The notes below the pieces were generated by a model. The model was not told where the DNA came from. It did not search any database and saw only the letters and a list, made by a program, of their open reading frames with translations. Of a stretch of DNA of 8,098 nt, positions 1 to 7,011 are shown in pieces (the first letter of the stretch is position 1; each line of letters begins with the position of its first letter). The position numbers were made by a program, and so were the translations under genes. The stretch comes from JASFRI01 sp050115015 (GTDB lineage: Bacteria > Acidobacteriota > Polarisedimenticolia > CBDVAL01), in NCBI GenBank assembly GCA_050115015.1, contig JASFRI010000189.1:1-8098 (forward strand). Reading direction: 5' to 3'.

Positions 1-708
1 CCGGAGGCCGGAAGCCTGGCGGCGCTGCGCGCGCGGGTCACCGGCTGCCGGGACTGTCCCCGCCTCGTGGAGCACCGCGAGAGGGTCGCCGTGGAGAAGC
101 GCCGGGCCTTCCGGCAGGAACGCTACTGGGGCCGGCCGGTGCCGGGCTTCGGCGATCCCCGGGCTCGGCTGCTCGTCGTCGGGCTCGCGCCGGCCGCGCA
201 CGGCGCGAACCGGACCGGGCGGATGTTCACCGGGGACCGGTCCGGGGACTTCCTCTATGCCGCGCTCCACCGCGCCGGCTTCGCGAACCGCGCGGCGGCT
301 CGCCGCCCCGGGGACGGCCTGCACCTGCGGGACTGCCGGATCACGGCGGTGGTCCGCTGCGCACCACCGGCGAACCGCCCGACGCCGGAGGAGCGCGACC
401 GCTGTCTCGGATACCTCGTCACGGAGCTGGGCCTGCTCCCTCGCGTCCGGGTCGTGCTGTGTCTGGGTGGCTTCGCCCTTGACGGCGTTCTGAGGGCCCT
501 CGCCCGCGGCGGCCGGGCCCTCCCCTCCCCCCGGCCGCGCTTCGCCCACGGGGCGCTCCTCCCGGGAAGCCCCTCCATCCTCTGCAGCTACCACCCGAGC
601 CAGCAGAACACCTTCACCGGCAGGCTCACCGAGGCGATGCTGGACGAGATCCTCCAGGGCGCCCGGGAACTCATCGAGGGGTTGGCCGGCGGCGCCTCCC
701 GGGGATAG
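1..708 (+). CDS. Type-5 uracil-DNA glycosylase (UdgB), 5' partial
   Basis: Base-excision DNA repair enzyme that removes uracil, and in this family often other deaminated bases, from DNA. The reading frame is open to the left edge and gives 235 visible residues, so the N-terminus is cut off. Seen in the partial protein: a CxxC pair at residues 16 and 19, and two more cysteines at about 120 (VVRCAPPANRP) and 135 (RDRC). This is the four-cysteine pattern that holds a 4Fe-4S cluster in thermophile-type UDGs. Motif GLAPAAHGANRTGR lies at about 61-74, with the acidic TGDRSG just after it. The C-terminal HPSQQN motif is at about 198-203. GLAPAxHG, without the usual catalytic Asp/Asn in that motif, points to family 5 (UdgB) rather than family 4. 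A GTG at 67 is not the start, because the first two cluster cysteines lie before it. The gene ends 27 bases before the aldo/keto reductase. Family assignment is firm; substrate range is not visible. Confidence 0.9.
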   Translation, partial: PEAGSLAALRARVTGCRDCPRLVEHRERVAVEKRRAFRQERYWGRPVPGFGDPRARLLVVGLAPAAHGANRTGRMFTGDRSGDFLYAALHRAGFANRAAARRPGDGLHLRDCRITAVVRCAPPANRPTPEERDRCLGYLVTELGLLPRVRVVLCLGGFALDGVLRALARGGRALPSPRPRFAHGALLPGSPSILCSYHPSQQNTFTGRLTEAMLDEILQGARELIEGLAGGASRG

Positions 709-711
709 GAT
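682..711 (+). promoter_or_regulatory. Weak candidate promoter before the aldo/keto reductase
   Basis: TTGGCC at 682-687 and TAGGAT at 706-711 are separated by 18 bases, each matching four of six sigma-70 consensus positions. The -10-like box overlaps the stop codon of the glycosylase gene. A start about seven bases further on would leave a short leader containing the ribosome binding site. In GC-rich DNA such matches arise easily, and co-transcription with the glycosylase is equally possible. Confidence 0.25.
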
Positions 712-724
712 GGGCCTCCGCGAA

Positions 725-732
725 GGGAGGAG
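725..732 (+). promoter_or_regulatory. Ribosome binding site of the aldo/keto reductase
   Basis: GGGAGGAG is a strong Shine-Dalgarno match; its GGAGG core ends five bases before the ATG at 736. It supports that ATG as the start. Confidence 0.8.
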
Positions 733-735
733 CCG

Positions 736-1857
736 ATGACGCTCGCAGGGAGAGCGACGGCGGAAGGCACGCGCCGTTACCGGGACCGCCTGGTCCAGGC
801 CGGGGTGCATCCCGATCACTTCCGGGAGGTCCACGGCCTCTGGATGTCCAGCATCGGCCTGGGGACGTATCTGGGCGGCGCGGACGACCGCTTCGACGAT
901 CGCTACCGCGAGGCCGCGGTGCACGCGGCCCGGCTCGGCTGCAACGTCTTCGACACGGCGATCAACTACCGCCACCAGCGCAGCGAACGGGCCCTCGGCG
1001 AGGCGTTCCGGCAGATGGACGCAGAGGGGATCGCCCGGCGGGACGAGATCGTCGTCGCCACCAAGGGAGGTTACGTCCCCTTCGACGGCGAGATGCCCCC
1101 GGATCCGCGGGCCTATTTTCTCGAGCGCTTCGTGGCGCCGGGCATCCTGCAGGACGGGGACGTGGTCGGCGGGATGCACTGCATGAGCCCCCACTACCTG
1201 GAGCACCAGGTGGGGGCGAGCCTCGAGAACCTGGGGCTGCAGGCCGTGGACATCTACTACGTGCACAACCCCGAGGGACAGAAGCCGGAAGTCGGGGAGT
1301 CGGTGTTCCTCGCCCGGCTGAAGGCCGCCTTCGAGCATCTCCAGGGGGAGGTGGCGGCGCGGCGCATCGCCTTCTACGGGGTTGCGACCTGGAACGGCCT
1401 GCGGCTTCCGCCCGGCGACCCCGAGCACATGGACATCGGCACGCTGACCAAGCTGGCGCGCGATGCGGGGGGCCGCGAGCACGGATTCGGTTTCGTGCAG
1501 CTCCCCCACAACCTGGCCATGCCGGAGGCGCTGGTGGCCCCGACCCAGGCGTCGCCCGGCAGTGGCCACGGTTCCCTCCTGGAGGCCGCGGGCCGGGCCG
1601 GGATCGCCGTGATGGCCAGCGCGTCCCTTCTCCAGGGACGGCTGGGGAGCGGGCTCCCGCCGGAGATCGGCGAGGCCCTCGACGGGCTGGAGTCGGACGC
1701 CCAGAGGTCCATCCAGTTCGTACGCTCGACCCCCGGCCTGGCGGTGTCCCTGGTGGGGATGAGCCGGCGGGAGCACGTCGAGGAGAACCTCGCCCTGGCC
1801 CGCCTGCCGCCCGCGGGGCTCGAGCAGTTCAAGCGCCTGTTCCGCTCCGGCGATTGA
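736..1857 (+). CDS. Aldo/keto reductase family oxidoreductase
   Basis: NAD(P)H-dependent oxidoreductase of the aldo/keto reductase (AKR) superfamily, acting in the cytoplasm on an unknown carbonyl or sugar substrate. The 373-residue protein shows the AKR catalytic tetrad: D73 in FDTAINY, Y78 in the same motif, K110 in VVATKGG and H177 in IYYVHNPE. D to Y is five residues and D to K is 37, close to the usual spacing. K to H is 67 residues, about twice the usual, so an extra segment lies around residues 115-155. The family-typical GLGTYLGG start of the barrel is at about 41-48. Near the end, SLVGMSRREHVEEN (about 338-351) matches the cofactor-binding end of AKRs. The ATG is supported by a strong ribosome binding site. 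The gene follows the glycosylase by 27 bases, and its last 29 bases overlap the end of the oppositely oriented FAH-family gene. There is no signal peptide. Confidence 0.92.
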   Translation: MTLAGRATAEGTRRYRDRLVQAGVHPDHFREVHGLWMSSIGLGTYLGGADDRFDDRYREAAVHAARLGCNVFDTAINYRHQRSERALGEAFRQMDAEGIARRDEIVVATKGGYVPFDGEMPPDPRAYFLERFVAPGILQDGDVVGGMHCMSPHYLEHQVGASLENLGLQAVDIYYVHNPEGQKPEVGESVFLARLKAAFEHLQGEVAARRIAFYGVATWNGLRLPPGDPEHMDIGTLTKLARDAGGREHGFGFVQLPHNLAMPEALVAPTQASPGSGHGSLLEAAGRAGIAVMASASLLQGRLGSGLPPEIGEALDGLESDAQRSIQFVRSTPGLAVSLVGMSRREHVEENLALARLPPAGLEQFKRLFRSGD

Positions 1858-2722
1858 ACGGACCCTGCCGCACGCCGTTCCGCAGCTCCCCCAGCCGCGC
1901 GATGCGGGTCACCACCTCGTCCCCGTCCCGGAGGAAGACCTTCGGCTCCGAGAAGACCCCGACCCCGCCCGGGGTGCCCGTGGAGACGATGTCCCCGGGC
2001 TCCAGGGTCATGGTCCGGGAGAGATAGGCCACGAGGAACGGGACCCCGAAGACCAGGAAACGGGTCGACGACGACTGCCTCACCTCGCCGTTGAGCAGGA
2101 GCGTGATCTCGAGGTCATGGGCGTCCGGGACCTCGTCGGCGGTCACCAGCGCGGGCCCGCAGGGTGCGAAGGTATCCAGCGACTTGCCGCGGAACCACTG
2201 TCCTTCGTCCTTCTGCAGCTTCCGGGCGGTCACGTCATTCAGGACCATGTAGCCCGCCACGTGGTCGAGGGCGGCGGCCTCGGTCAGGTCGCGTCCGCGA
2301 CGGCCGATGACGAAGGCCATCTCGGCCTCGTAGTCGACGTGGGTGATGCCCGGGGGAATGCGGATGTCGTCGGCGGGTCCGGCCAGCGCGCTGGACGCCT
2401 TGCAGAACAGGAGCGGACGCTCGGGCACCTCCCGGTCCTGCTCCGCCGCGTGCTCCCGGTAGTTCCGGCCCAGACAGACGATCTTCCCGGGATCCACGAT
2501 CGGCGGACCGAGACGTACGGAACCCGCCGGATGCACCCGCCCGCGGCGACCGTCGGCGAGGGATCTCGTGAGCTCCCGGAGGGGCTCGAGCGCACCCTTC
2601 GCCAGCAACTGGCGCCAGGTGCCGCCGAAGGCCGGATCCACGGAGCTCAGGTCGAGCACTCCGCCTTCCACCAGAAGGCCGGGGCGCTCCTCTCCCGGCG
2701 CGCCGAAGGAGACCAGTCGCAT
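1829..2722 (-). CDS. Fumarylacetoacetate hydrolase (FAH) family protein
   Basis: Metal-dependent enzyme of the FAH fold (297 residues). The family includes acylpyruvate hydrolases, oxaloacetate decarboxylases and 2-hydroxyhepta-2,4-diene-1,7-dioate isomerases; the exact reaction cannot be read here. Seen: a small N-terminal domain (1-75), then the catalytic domain beginning with KIVCLGRNYREHA (80-92). Expected metal ligands are E132 and E134 in DYEAEMAFVIG and D163 in LNDVTAR. Other family motifs are FRGKSLDTFAPCGP (177-190) and VSTGTPGGVG (246-255). The last 12 or so residues extend past the usual family end. The start ATG directly follows the stop of the prenyltransferase gene (TGAATG) with no clear ribosome binding site, so translation is probably coupled. 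The 3' end lies within the convergent aldo/keto reductase gene. The gene is likely the last of the operon starting at 4442; any biochemical link to prenyl lipid synthesis is not evident. Confidence 0.9.
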   Translation of the reverse strand: MRLVSFGAPGEERPGLLVEGGVLDLSSVDPAFGGTWRQLLAKGALEPLRELTRSLADGRRGRVHPAGSVRLGPPIVDPGKIVCLGRNYREHAAEQDREVPERPLLFCKASSALAGPADDIRIPPGITHVDYEAEMAFVIGRRGRDLTEAAALDHVAGYMVLNDVTARKLQKDEGQWFRGKSLDTFAPCGPALVTADEVPDAHDLEITLLLNGEVRQSSSTRFLVFGVPFLVAYLSRTMTLEPGDIVSTGTPGGVGVFSEPKVFLRDGDEVVTRIARLGELRNGVRQGPFNRRSGTGA

Positions 2723-3460
<738 letters not shown>

Positions 3461-3472
3461 CCGGTGGCGACC

Positions 3473-3835
3473 TCAGCGGCCGCGGGTGGCGTGGATCAGC
3501 GCCTCCATGTGCTGCAGGTAGCTCTCCAGTGCCTTGCGCCCGGTCGCCGTGAGCTGATACTCGGTCTTCGGCACGCGCCCCTGGAAGGACTTCGTGCAGA
3601 CCAGGTAACCTGCCTCCTCGAGCTTCCTGGCGTGCACGCTGAGGTTGCCGTCGGAAGTGCGTAGCATCTTCTTGAGCTCCTGGAAGCTCAGCGTGCGGTT
3701 CACCGCCAGGGCGCTGACGATCCCGAGACGCACTCGCTCGTGGATCAGCCGGTCCAGGTCGTTCACCGGCGCCACGGCGGCGCGCCGGCCCGCGGCCGTG
3801 CCTCCCTTGCGCCGCAGCGCCGCGTTCTCAGCCAC
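3473..3835 (-). CDS. Winged-helix transcriptional regulator (PF13601-like)
   Basis: Small DNA-binding regulator of 120 residues. After a basic, probably disordered N-terminus (1-25) comes a single winged-helix domain at about 26-115. It contains DLDRLIHERVRLGIVSAL (first helix), LSFQELKKML (helix 2), a recognition helix around 61-76 (SDGNLSVHARKLEEAG), and a wing at about 77-96 with KSFQGRVPKTEYQLT. The DGNLSVHARKLEEAGY pattern is characteristic of the MarR/ArsR-like family usually described as winged helix DNA-binding domain PF13601. There are no metal-binding cysteine clusters, so metal sensing is not suggested. The start is a GTG inside the end of the membrane-protein gene (8-base overlap, GTGGCTGA), preceded by GAGG at a spacing of seven. 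The prenyltransferase gene begins 12 bases downstream. It probably acts as a dimer and is the natural candidate to bind the dyad at 4482-4496; that link is inference. Confidence 0.88.
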   Translation of the reverse strand: MAENAALRRKGGTAAGRRAAVAPVNDLDRLIHERVRLGIVSALAVNRTLSFQELKKMLRTSDGNLSVHARKLEEAGYLVCTKSFQGRVPKTEYQLTATGRKALESYLQHMEALIHATRGR

Positions 3836-4442
3836 CGTGACGCCTCGCGATGAGCAGGCCGAACGCGATGTGGAGCCCTCCGAAGCCGGCGGCCATGAAG
3901 CCGTCGGCCCAGGACGCGGGGGCGAACAACGCCGCCGCCCCGGTGGCCATGAAGCAGACCCCCATCACCGGGACGACCGGGATCGAGAACGCACCACCCG
4001 TGATGATGGCGGCCCCGTAGAGCAGCAGCCAGATGCCGGGGAGGGTCCCCATCGCCGCCGTGCCGTGGAGCGAGGCGGTCAGCAGCACTGCCGCCACGAG
4101 GGGCGGGAACAGGCTGAGGACGAACTTCCGTCCCGGCCCGTAGAACAGGGGCAGCCCCGCGTGACGCGCCTTGCGGGCCATCGCCCAGCCCCCCAGGCCC
4201 GCGGCCGTGGCGGCCGCCGCGAGCCACGTCAGCAGCCAGCCGTGGACGCCCGGCATGCGCGGCGCGACCGCGGTGGCGGCCAGGGCCGTACAGCCCATCA
4301 GGACCCCTCCCCATCCCGGCACCGCCGTGAACGAGGAGGCCCGCTCCATGGTCTCGCGGATGAAACGCAGGTCATCCAGGGCGCGACGATGGAGGCTCCC
4401 CGTCTCGACGGGCCGCGGCCGCAGCGGGGTGACGGTTTCCAT
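3828..4442 (-). CDS. Six-helix integral membrane protein paired with the regulator
   Basis: Unnamed membrane protein of 204 residues. A soluble N-terminus (1-38) holds the stretch LDDLRFIRETMERAS. About six hydrophobic segments follow, near 41-60, 67-88, 107-126, 134-153, 156-175 and 181-199, and it ends in RRHGG. Conserved-looking glycine/proline motifs sit at the helix ends: VPGWGG (41-46), GLPLFYGPGRKF (96-107), LPGIWLLLYG (134-143) and FGGLHIAFG (187-195). The overall pattern resembles membrane proteins I associate with PF13601-type regulators in several phyla, but I know of no established function. Transport or signal sensing are both open. The start chosen is the ATG at 4442, not an upstream in-frame ATG at 4574. 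The upstream one would overlap the Lon gene by 68 bases, add 44 proline- and serine-rich residues and place the promoter within the coding region. The gene overlaps the regulator gene by 8 bases and opens a four-gene operon. Confidence 0.85.
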   Translation of the reverse strand: METVTPLRPRPVETGSLHRRALDDLRFIRETMERASSFTAVPGWGGVLMGCTALAATAVAPRMPGVHGWLLTWLAAAATAAGLGGWAMARKARHAGLPLFYGPGRKFVLSLFPPLVAAVLLTASLHGTAAMGTLPGIWLLLYGAAIITGGAFSIPVVPVMGVCFMATGAAALFAPASWADGFMAAGFGGLHIAFGLLIARRHGG

Positions 4443-4448
4443 GCGTTC

Positions 4449-4478
4449 AGGATAGGGCGGCGGGGAGCCCTGTGTCAA
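4449..4478 (-). promoter_or_regulatory. Sigma-70 promoter for a leaderless operon mRNA
   Basis: On the minus strand a perfect -35 box TTGACA (4478-4473) is followed by an 18-base spacer and a TATCCT -10 box (4454-4449, four of six matches). Six bases separate the -10 box from the ATG at 4442, so the expected start of transcription is the A of the ATG itself. No Shine-Dalgarno match lies before that ATG, which agrees with a leaderless message. This is the only perfect -35 box with good spacing I found in the window. Confidence 0.7.
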
Positions 4479-4481
4479 GTT

Positions 4482-4496
4482 CTTTGCTGGGCAAAG
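4482..4496. promoter_or_regulatory. Perfect dyad, candidate operator
   Basis: CTTTGC-TGG-GCAAAG is a perfect inverted repeat with 6-base arms and a 3-base centre. It ends three bases upstream of the -35 box of the operon promoter and lies 11 bases after the Lon stop codon region. It is AT-richer than its surroundings and is not followed by a T-run on either strand, so it does not look like a terminator. Its size and symmetry fit a dimeric winged-helix protein, and the regulator encoded at 3473-3835 is the obvious candidate. It overlaps the region where an activator or an autorepressor could act. Confidence 0.55.
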
Positions 4497-4506
4497 TGAT
4501 GTCCCG

Positions 4507-6969
4507 TCAGGCGGGGGGTGGCTCCGGCATCCGATAGCGTCGGACGTTCTCCGCGAGGACCGCCAGGCGGGCATCCGCCAGTCCGAAGACGGAGTCCGAG
4601 GGGTAGCGCCCGTCCCGGCCGGGCGTTCCCGCCCGGCGACCGGTGAGCACCTCCAGGCCTTCCTCCAGCGTGGAGACGGCCCAGATCGAGAACTGGCCGG
4701 AGCGGATGGCCGCCACGACGTCCTTCCGGAGCATGAGGTTGGCCCGGTTCCGGGCCGGGATGAGCACCCCGGCCCGGCGGATCCTGCGAGCCCGGCACAG
4801 GTCGAAGAAACCCTCCACCTTCTCGTTCACGCCGCCGATCGGCTGGATCTCCCCCCGCTGGTTCACCGAGCCGGTCACCGCGATATCCTGACGCAGGGGC
4901 ACGCCGGACAGGCTGGAGAGGAGCGCGTAGAGCTCCGCGGACGAAGCGGAGTCCCCGTCGATGCCACCGTAGTTCTGCTCGAAGCAGAGGCTGGCGGACA
5001 GCGCCAGGGGACGCTCCTGTGCAAACCGCGAGCGCAGGAATCCCGACAGGATCAGCACCCCCTTCGTGTGGATCGCTCCCGACATCTCGGACTCGCGCTC
5101 GATATCGATGATCCCGTTGCGGCCCACGGCGGTCACGGCGGTGATCCGCGTGGGCTGTCCGAAGACGTGGTCCCCGGTGCTGAGGACCGCGAGTCCGTTG
5201 ACCTGCCCGACGCGGGTCCCCTTGAGATCGATGAGGACGGTTCCTTCCGCGATCCGCTGGCGCAGCAGCTCCTCGGTCAGGTTGACGCGGCGGTCCCGCT
5301 GCCGCACCGCCTCCTCCACGTGGCGGGCGTCCACCTGCTTCGACCGGGCTTGCTGTGCCCAGTACGCCGCCTCGCGGATCACCTCCGCAACCTCGGCGAA
5401 GCGCGTGGTGATCTTCTCCTGACGGCCCGCCATGCGGACGGCGTGCTCCGCCACGGCGGCCACGGCCTCGCGATGGAACGGCGGCAGACCGTCGTCCAGG
5501 GTCTTCTTGTGGACGAAGCAGGCGTAGTTCCGCAGCTCCTCGGCGCTGCGCTCGGACTCCAGGGCGAACTCCGCCTTCACCTTGAAGATCTTCTTGAAGT
5601 CCTCGTCGATGGCGTAGAGCAGACGGTAGATCTGGTGCGTGCCGATCAGGATCACCTTGACGTCGATGGGGATCGGCTCGGGCTTCAGGCCGACGGCCCC
5701 GAACAGGTTCAGGGGATCGAAGGACTGGATCTGGAGCACGCGGTTCCGCAGGGTCCGCTTCAGGGCCGCCCACACGCCCGGCTCGACGAGGACGTCCAGC
5801 GCATCGAGCACGAGGAAGCCCCCGCTGGAACGCAGCAGGCTCCCAGCCTTGATCCTGGTGTGATCCGTCTCCCACTGGCCCGCATGCTCCCGTCCCCGCT
5901 CCACGGTGCCGAACAGGTTCCGGTAGCTAGGCGTCGTCTCCCAGATGATCGGACAGCCATGGGCCCGGGAGTTGTCCACCAGCACGTTCACCTGATAGGG
6001 GAGCATCCAGGTGCGGAGCTCCGCCCGCACCTCCTCCTTCGCGTCTCCCGCCAGCTCGGGGTCGCGGCTGACCCGGAAGCGGTCCAGGTGCTCCAGGACG
6101 TGGGTCGACAGCTCGTCGAGGAAGACCGTGATCCCCTTCTGCGGGAACTCCTCTCCGAGATCCGCCACGGCGTCCGAGATCACCGGCATCGCCAGGTCCC
6201 GGTCCAGCTCCATCAGGCTCTTGCGGAAGTCACGCTCGATATCGCGGAGTTCCTGCGTCATCCGGTCGAGGCCGACCACCAGGACACCGTGCTTCTCCTT
6301 GAGCCGATCGTACTCGTCACGCTGGAACTGTCCGGCGTCGACGAGCTTCTCGAGCTGGTCGAGGTCCACGGGATTACCCGCGACGATCGGCATCAGCTCC
6401 GGCCGCACGAACGTGCCCGCCTGGACCTGCACCAGCGCGAACCCCTCCCCCTCGATCTGCTTCTCGAAGCCCCGCAGAAGCTCCTTGTGACGCTCCTTCG
6501 CCGCCTCGACCACCGCCGCCCTGCGCTTGCGGTAACCGTCGGTCTCGAACAGCTCCGGGAGGCTCTTGCGCAGCCCCTCCACCATCTGCTCGACGCCCCG
6601 TGCGAAGGCCTTGCCGCGGCCCGCGGGGAGGGCCAGCAGCCGCGGCTGATCTTCATCCTGGAAGTTCTGGACGTAGCAGAGATCCTCGGGGGCCTCCTGG
6701 CCACGCTCCACCTCGGCCAGGCGATTGCGCACGGTGGTCGAACGCCCGGTCCCCACCTCCCCGGCCACGAAGATGTTGTATCCCTGGGCACGCACCGCGA
6801 GCCCCAGCCGGAGCGCGTCCACGGCACGGGGCTGCCCGATGATGGTGATGGGGCACTTCCCGATCTCCGAGGTCAGCTCGAAGTCGAAGCGCCCCGGGTC
6901 ACAGGTCCAGCGGACGTCCTCCGCGCCAAGACGGAGGGACTCTCCTGCGGGGATGGGTTCCTTCGCCAT
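4507..6969 (-). CDS. Lon-family ATP-dependent protease (COG1067 / AAA_32 type)
   Basis: Cytoplasmic protein-degrading machine with an ATPase and a Ser-Lys protease domain in one 820-residue chain, of the Lon-related group often called LonB-like or LonC-like. The N-terminal part carries a P-loop GEVGTGRST at 70-78. A long helical, charged insertion follows at about 120-270, probably coiled coil. The second half of the ATPase has a Walker-B-like GGFLVLD at 383-389. The protease domain (about 570-770) has the nucleophile S674 in DGDSASS and the catalytic K717 in GGVNEKVEGF. A 40-residue tail follows. The P-loop has Arg in place of the canonical Lys, as I recall for other members of this group. 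There is no LAN substrate-binding N-domain of classical Lon and no membrane segment. The ATG at 6969 is preceded by GGAGG four bases upstream. It lies 42 bases downstream of the CAP-protein gene and may be co-transcribed with it. Substrates are unknown. Confidence 0.93.
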   Translation of the reverse strand: MAKEPIPAGESLRLGAEDVRWTCDPGRFDFELTSEIGKCPITIIGQPRAVDALRLGLAVRAQGYNIFVAGEVGTGRSTTVRNRLAEVERGQEAPEDLCYVQNFQDEDQPRLLALPAGRGKAFARGVEQMVEGLRKSLPELFETDGYRKRRAAVVEAAKERHKELLRGFEKQIEGEGFALVQVQAGTFVRPELMPIVAGNPVDLDQLEKLVDAGQFQRDEYDRLKEKHGVLVVGLDRMTQELRDIERDFRKSLMELDRDLAMPVISDAVADLGEEFPQKGITVFLDELSTHVLEHLDRFRVSRDPELAGDAKEEVRAELRTWMLPYQVNVLVDNSRAHGCPIIWETTPSYRNLFGTVERGREHAGQWETDHTRIKAGSLLRSSGGFLVLDALDVLVEPGVWAALKRTLRNRVLQIQSFDPLNLFGAVGLKPEPIPIDVKVILIGTHQIYRLLYAIDEDFKKIFKVKAEFALESERSAEELRNYACFVHKKTLDDGLPPFHREAVAAVAEHAVRMAGRQEKITTRFAEVAEVIREAAYWAQQARSKQVDARHVEEAVRQRDRRVNLTEELLRQRIAEGTVLIDLKGTRVGQVNGLAVLSTGDHVFGQPTRITAVTAVGRNGIIDIERESEMSGAIHTKGVLILSGFLRSRFAQERPLALSASLCFEQNYGGIDGDSASSAELYALLSSLSGVPLRQDIAVTGSVNQRGEIQPIGGVNEKVEGFFDLCRARRIRRAGVLIPARNRANLMLRKDVVAAIRSGQFSIWAVSTLEEGLEVLTGRRAGTPGRDGRYPSDSVFGLADARLAVLAENVRRYRMPEPPPA

Positions 6970-6973
6970 GTTC

Positions 6974-6998
6974 CCTCCGGACTGCCGCCCACATCCTA
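6974..6998 (-). promoter_or_regulatory. Lon-gene ribosome binding site and possible extended -10
   Basis: In the 42-base gap before the Lon gene, GGAGG (6978-6974) stands four bases before the ATG. Further upstream TGGTAGGAT contains a TAGGAT box (6998-6993) with a TG one base before it, the form of an extended -10 element. No -35 match is present at 17-18 bases. The ribosome binding site is convincing; the promoter is not. Confidence 0.35.
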
Positions 6999-7011
6999 CC
7001 AGACGTCCGGG

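Noticed and set aside
67..69. GTG as the start of the uracil-DNA glycosylase
   Set aside because: The CxxC pair of the Fe-S cluster lies in frame before it, at 46-57, so the gene must begin upstream of the window.
4482..4496. Dyad as a transcription terminator for the Lon gene
   Set aside because: The stem is only six base pairs and no T-run follows on the minus strand; its position beside a -35 box fits an operator better.
4443..4574. Longer N-terminus (44 residues) for the membrane protein
   Set aside because: It would overlap the Lon gene and contain the promoter and dyad; the added residues are proline- and serine-rich and unlike a conserved domain.
4475..5875. 466-codon minus-strand frame inside the Lon gene
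   Set aside because: Out of frame with Lon; Arg/Gly/Pro-rich translation typical of a frame shadow.
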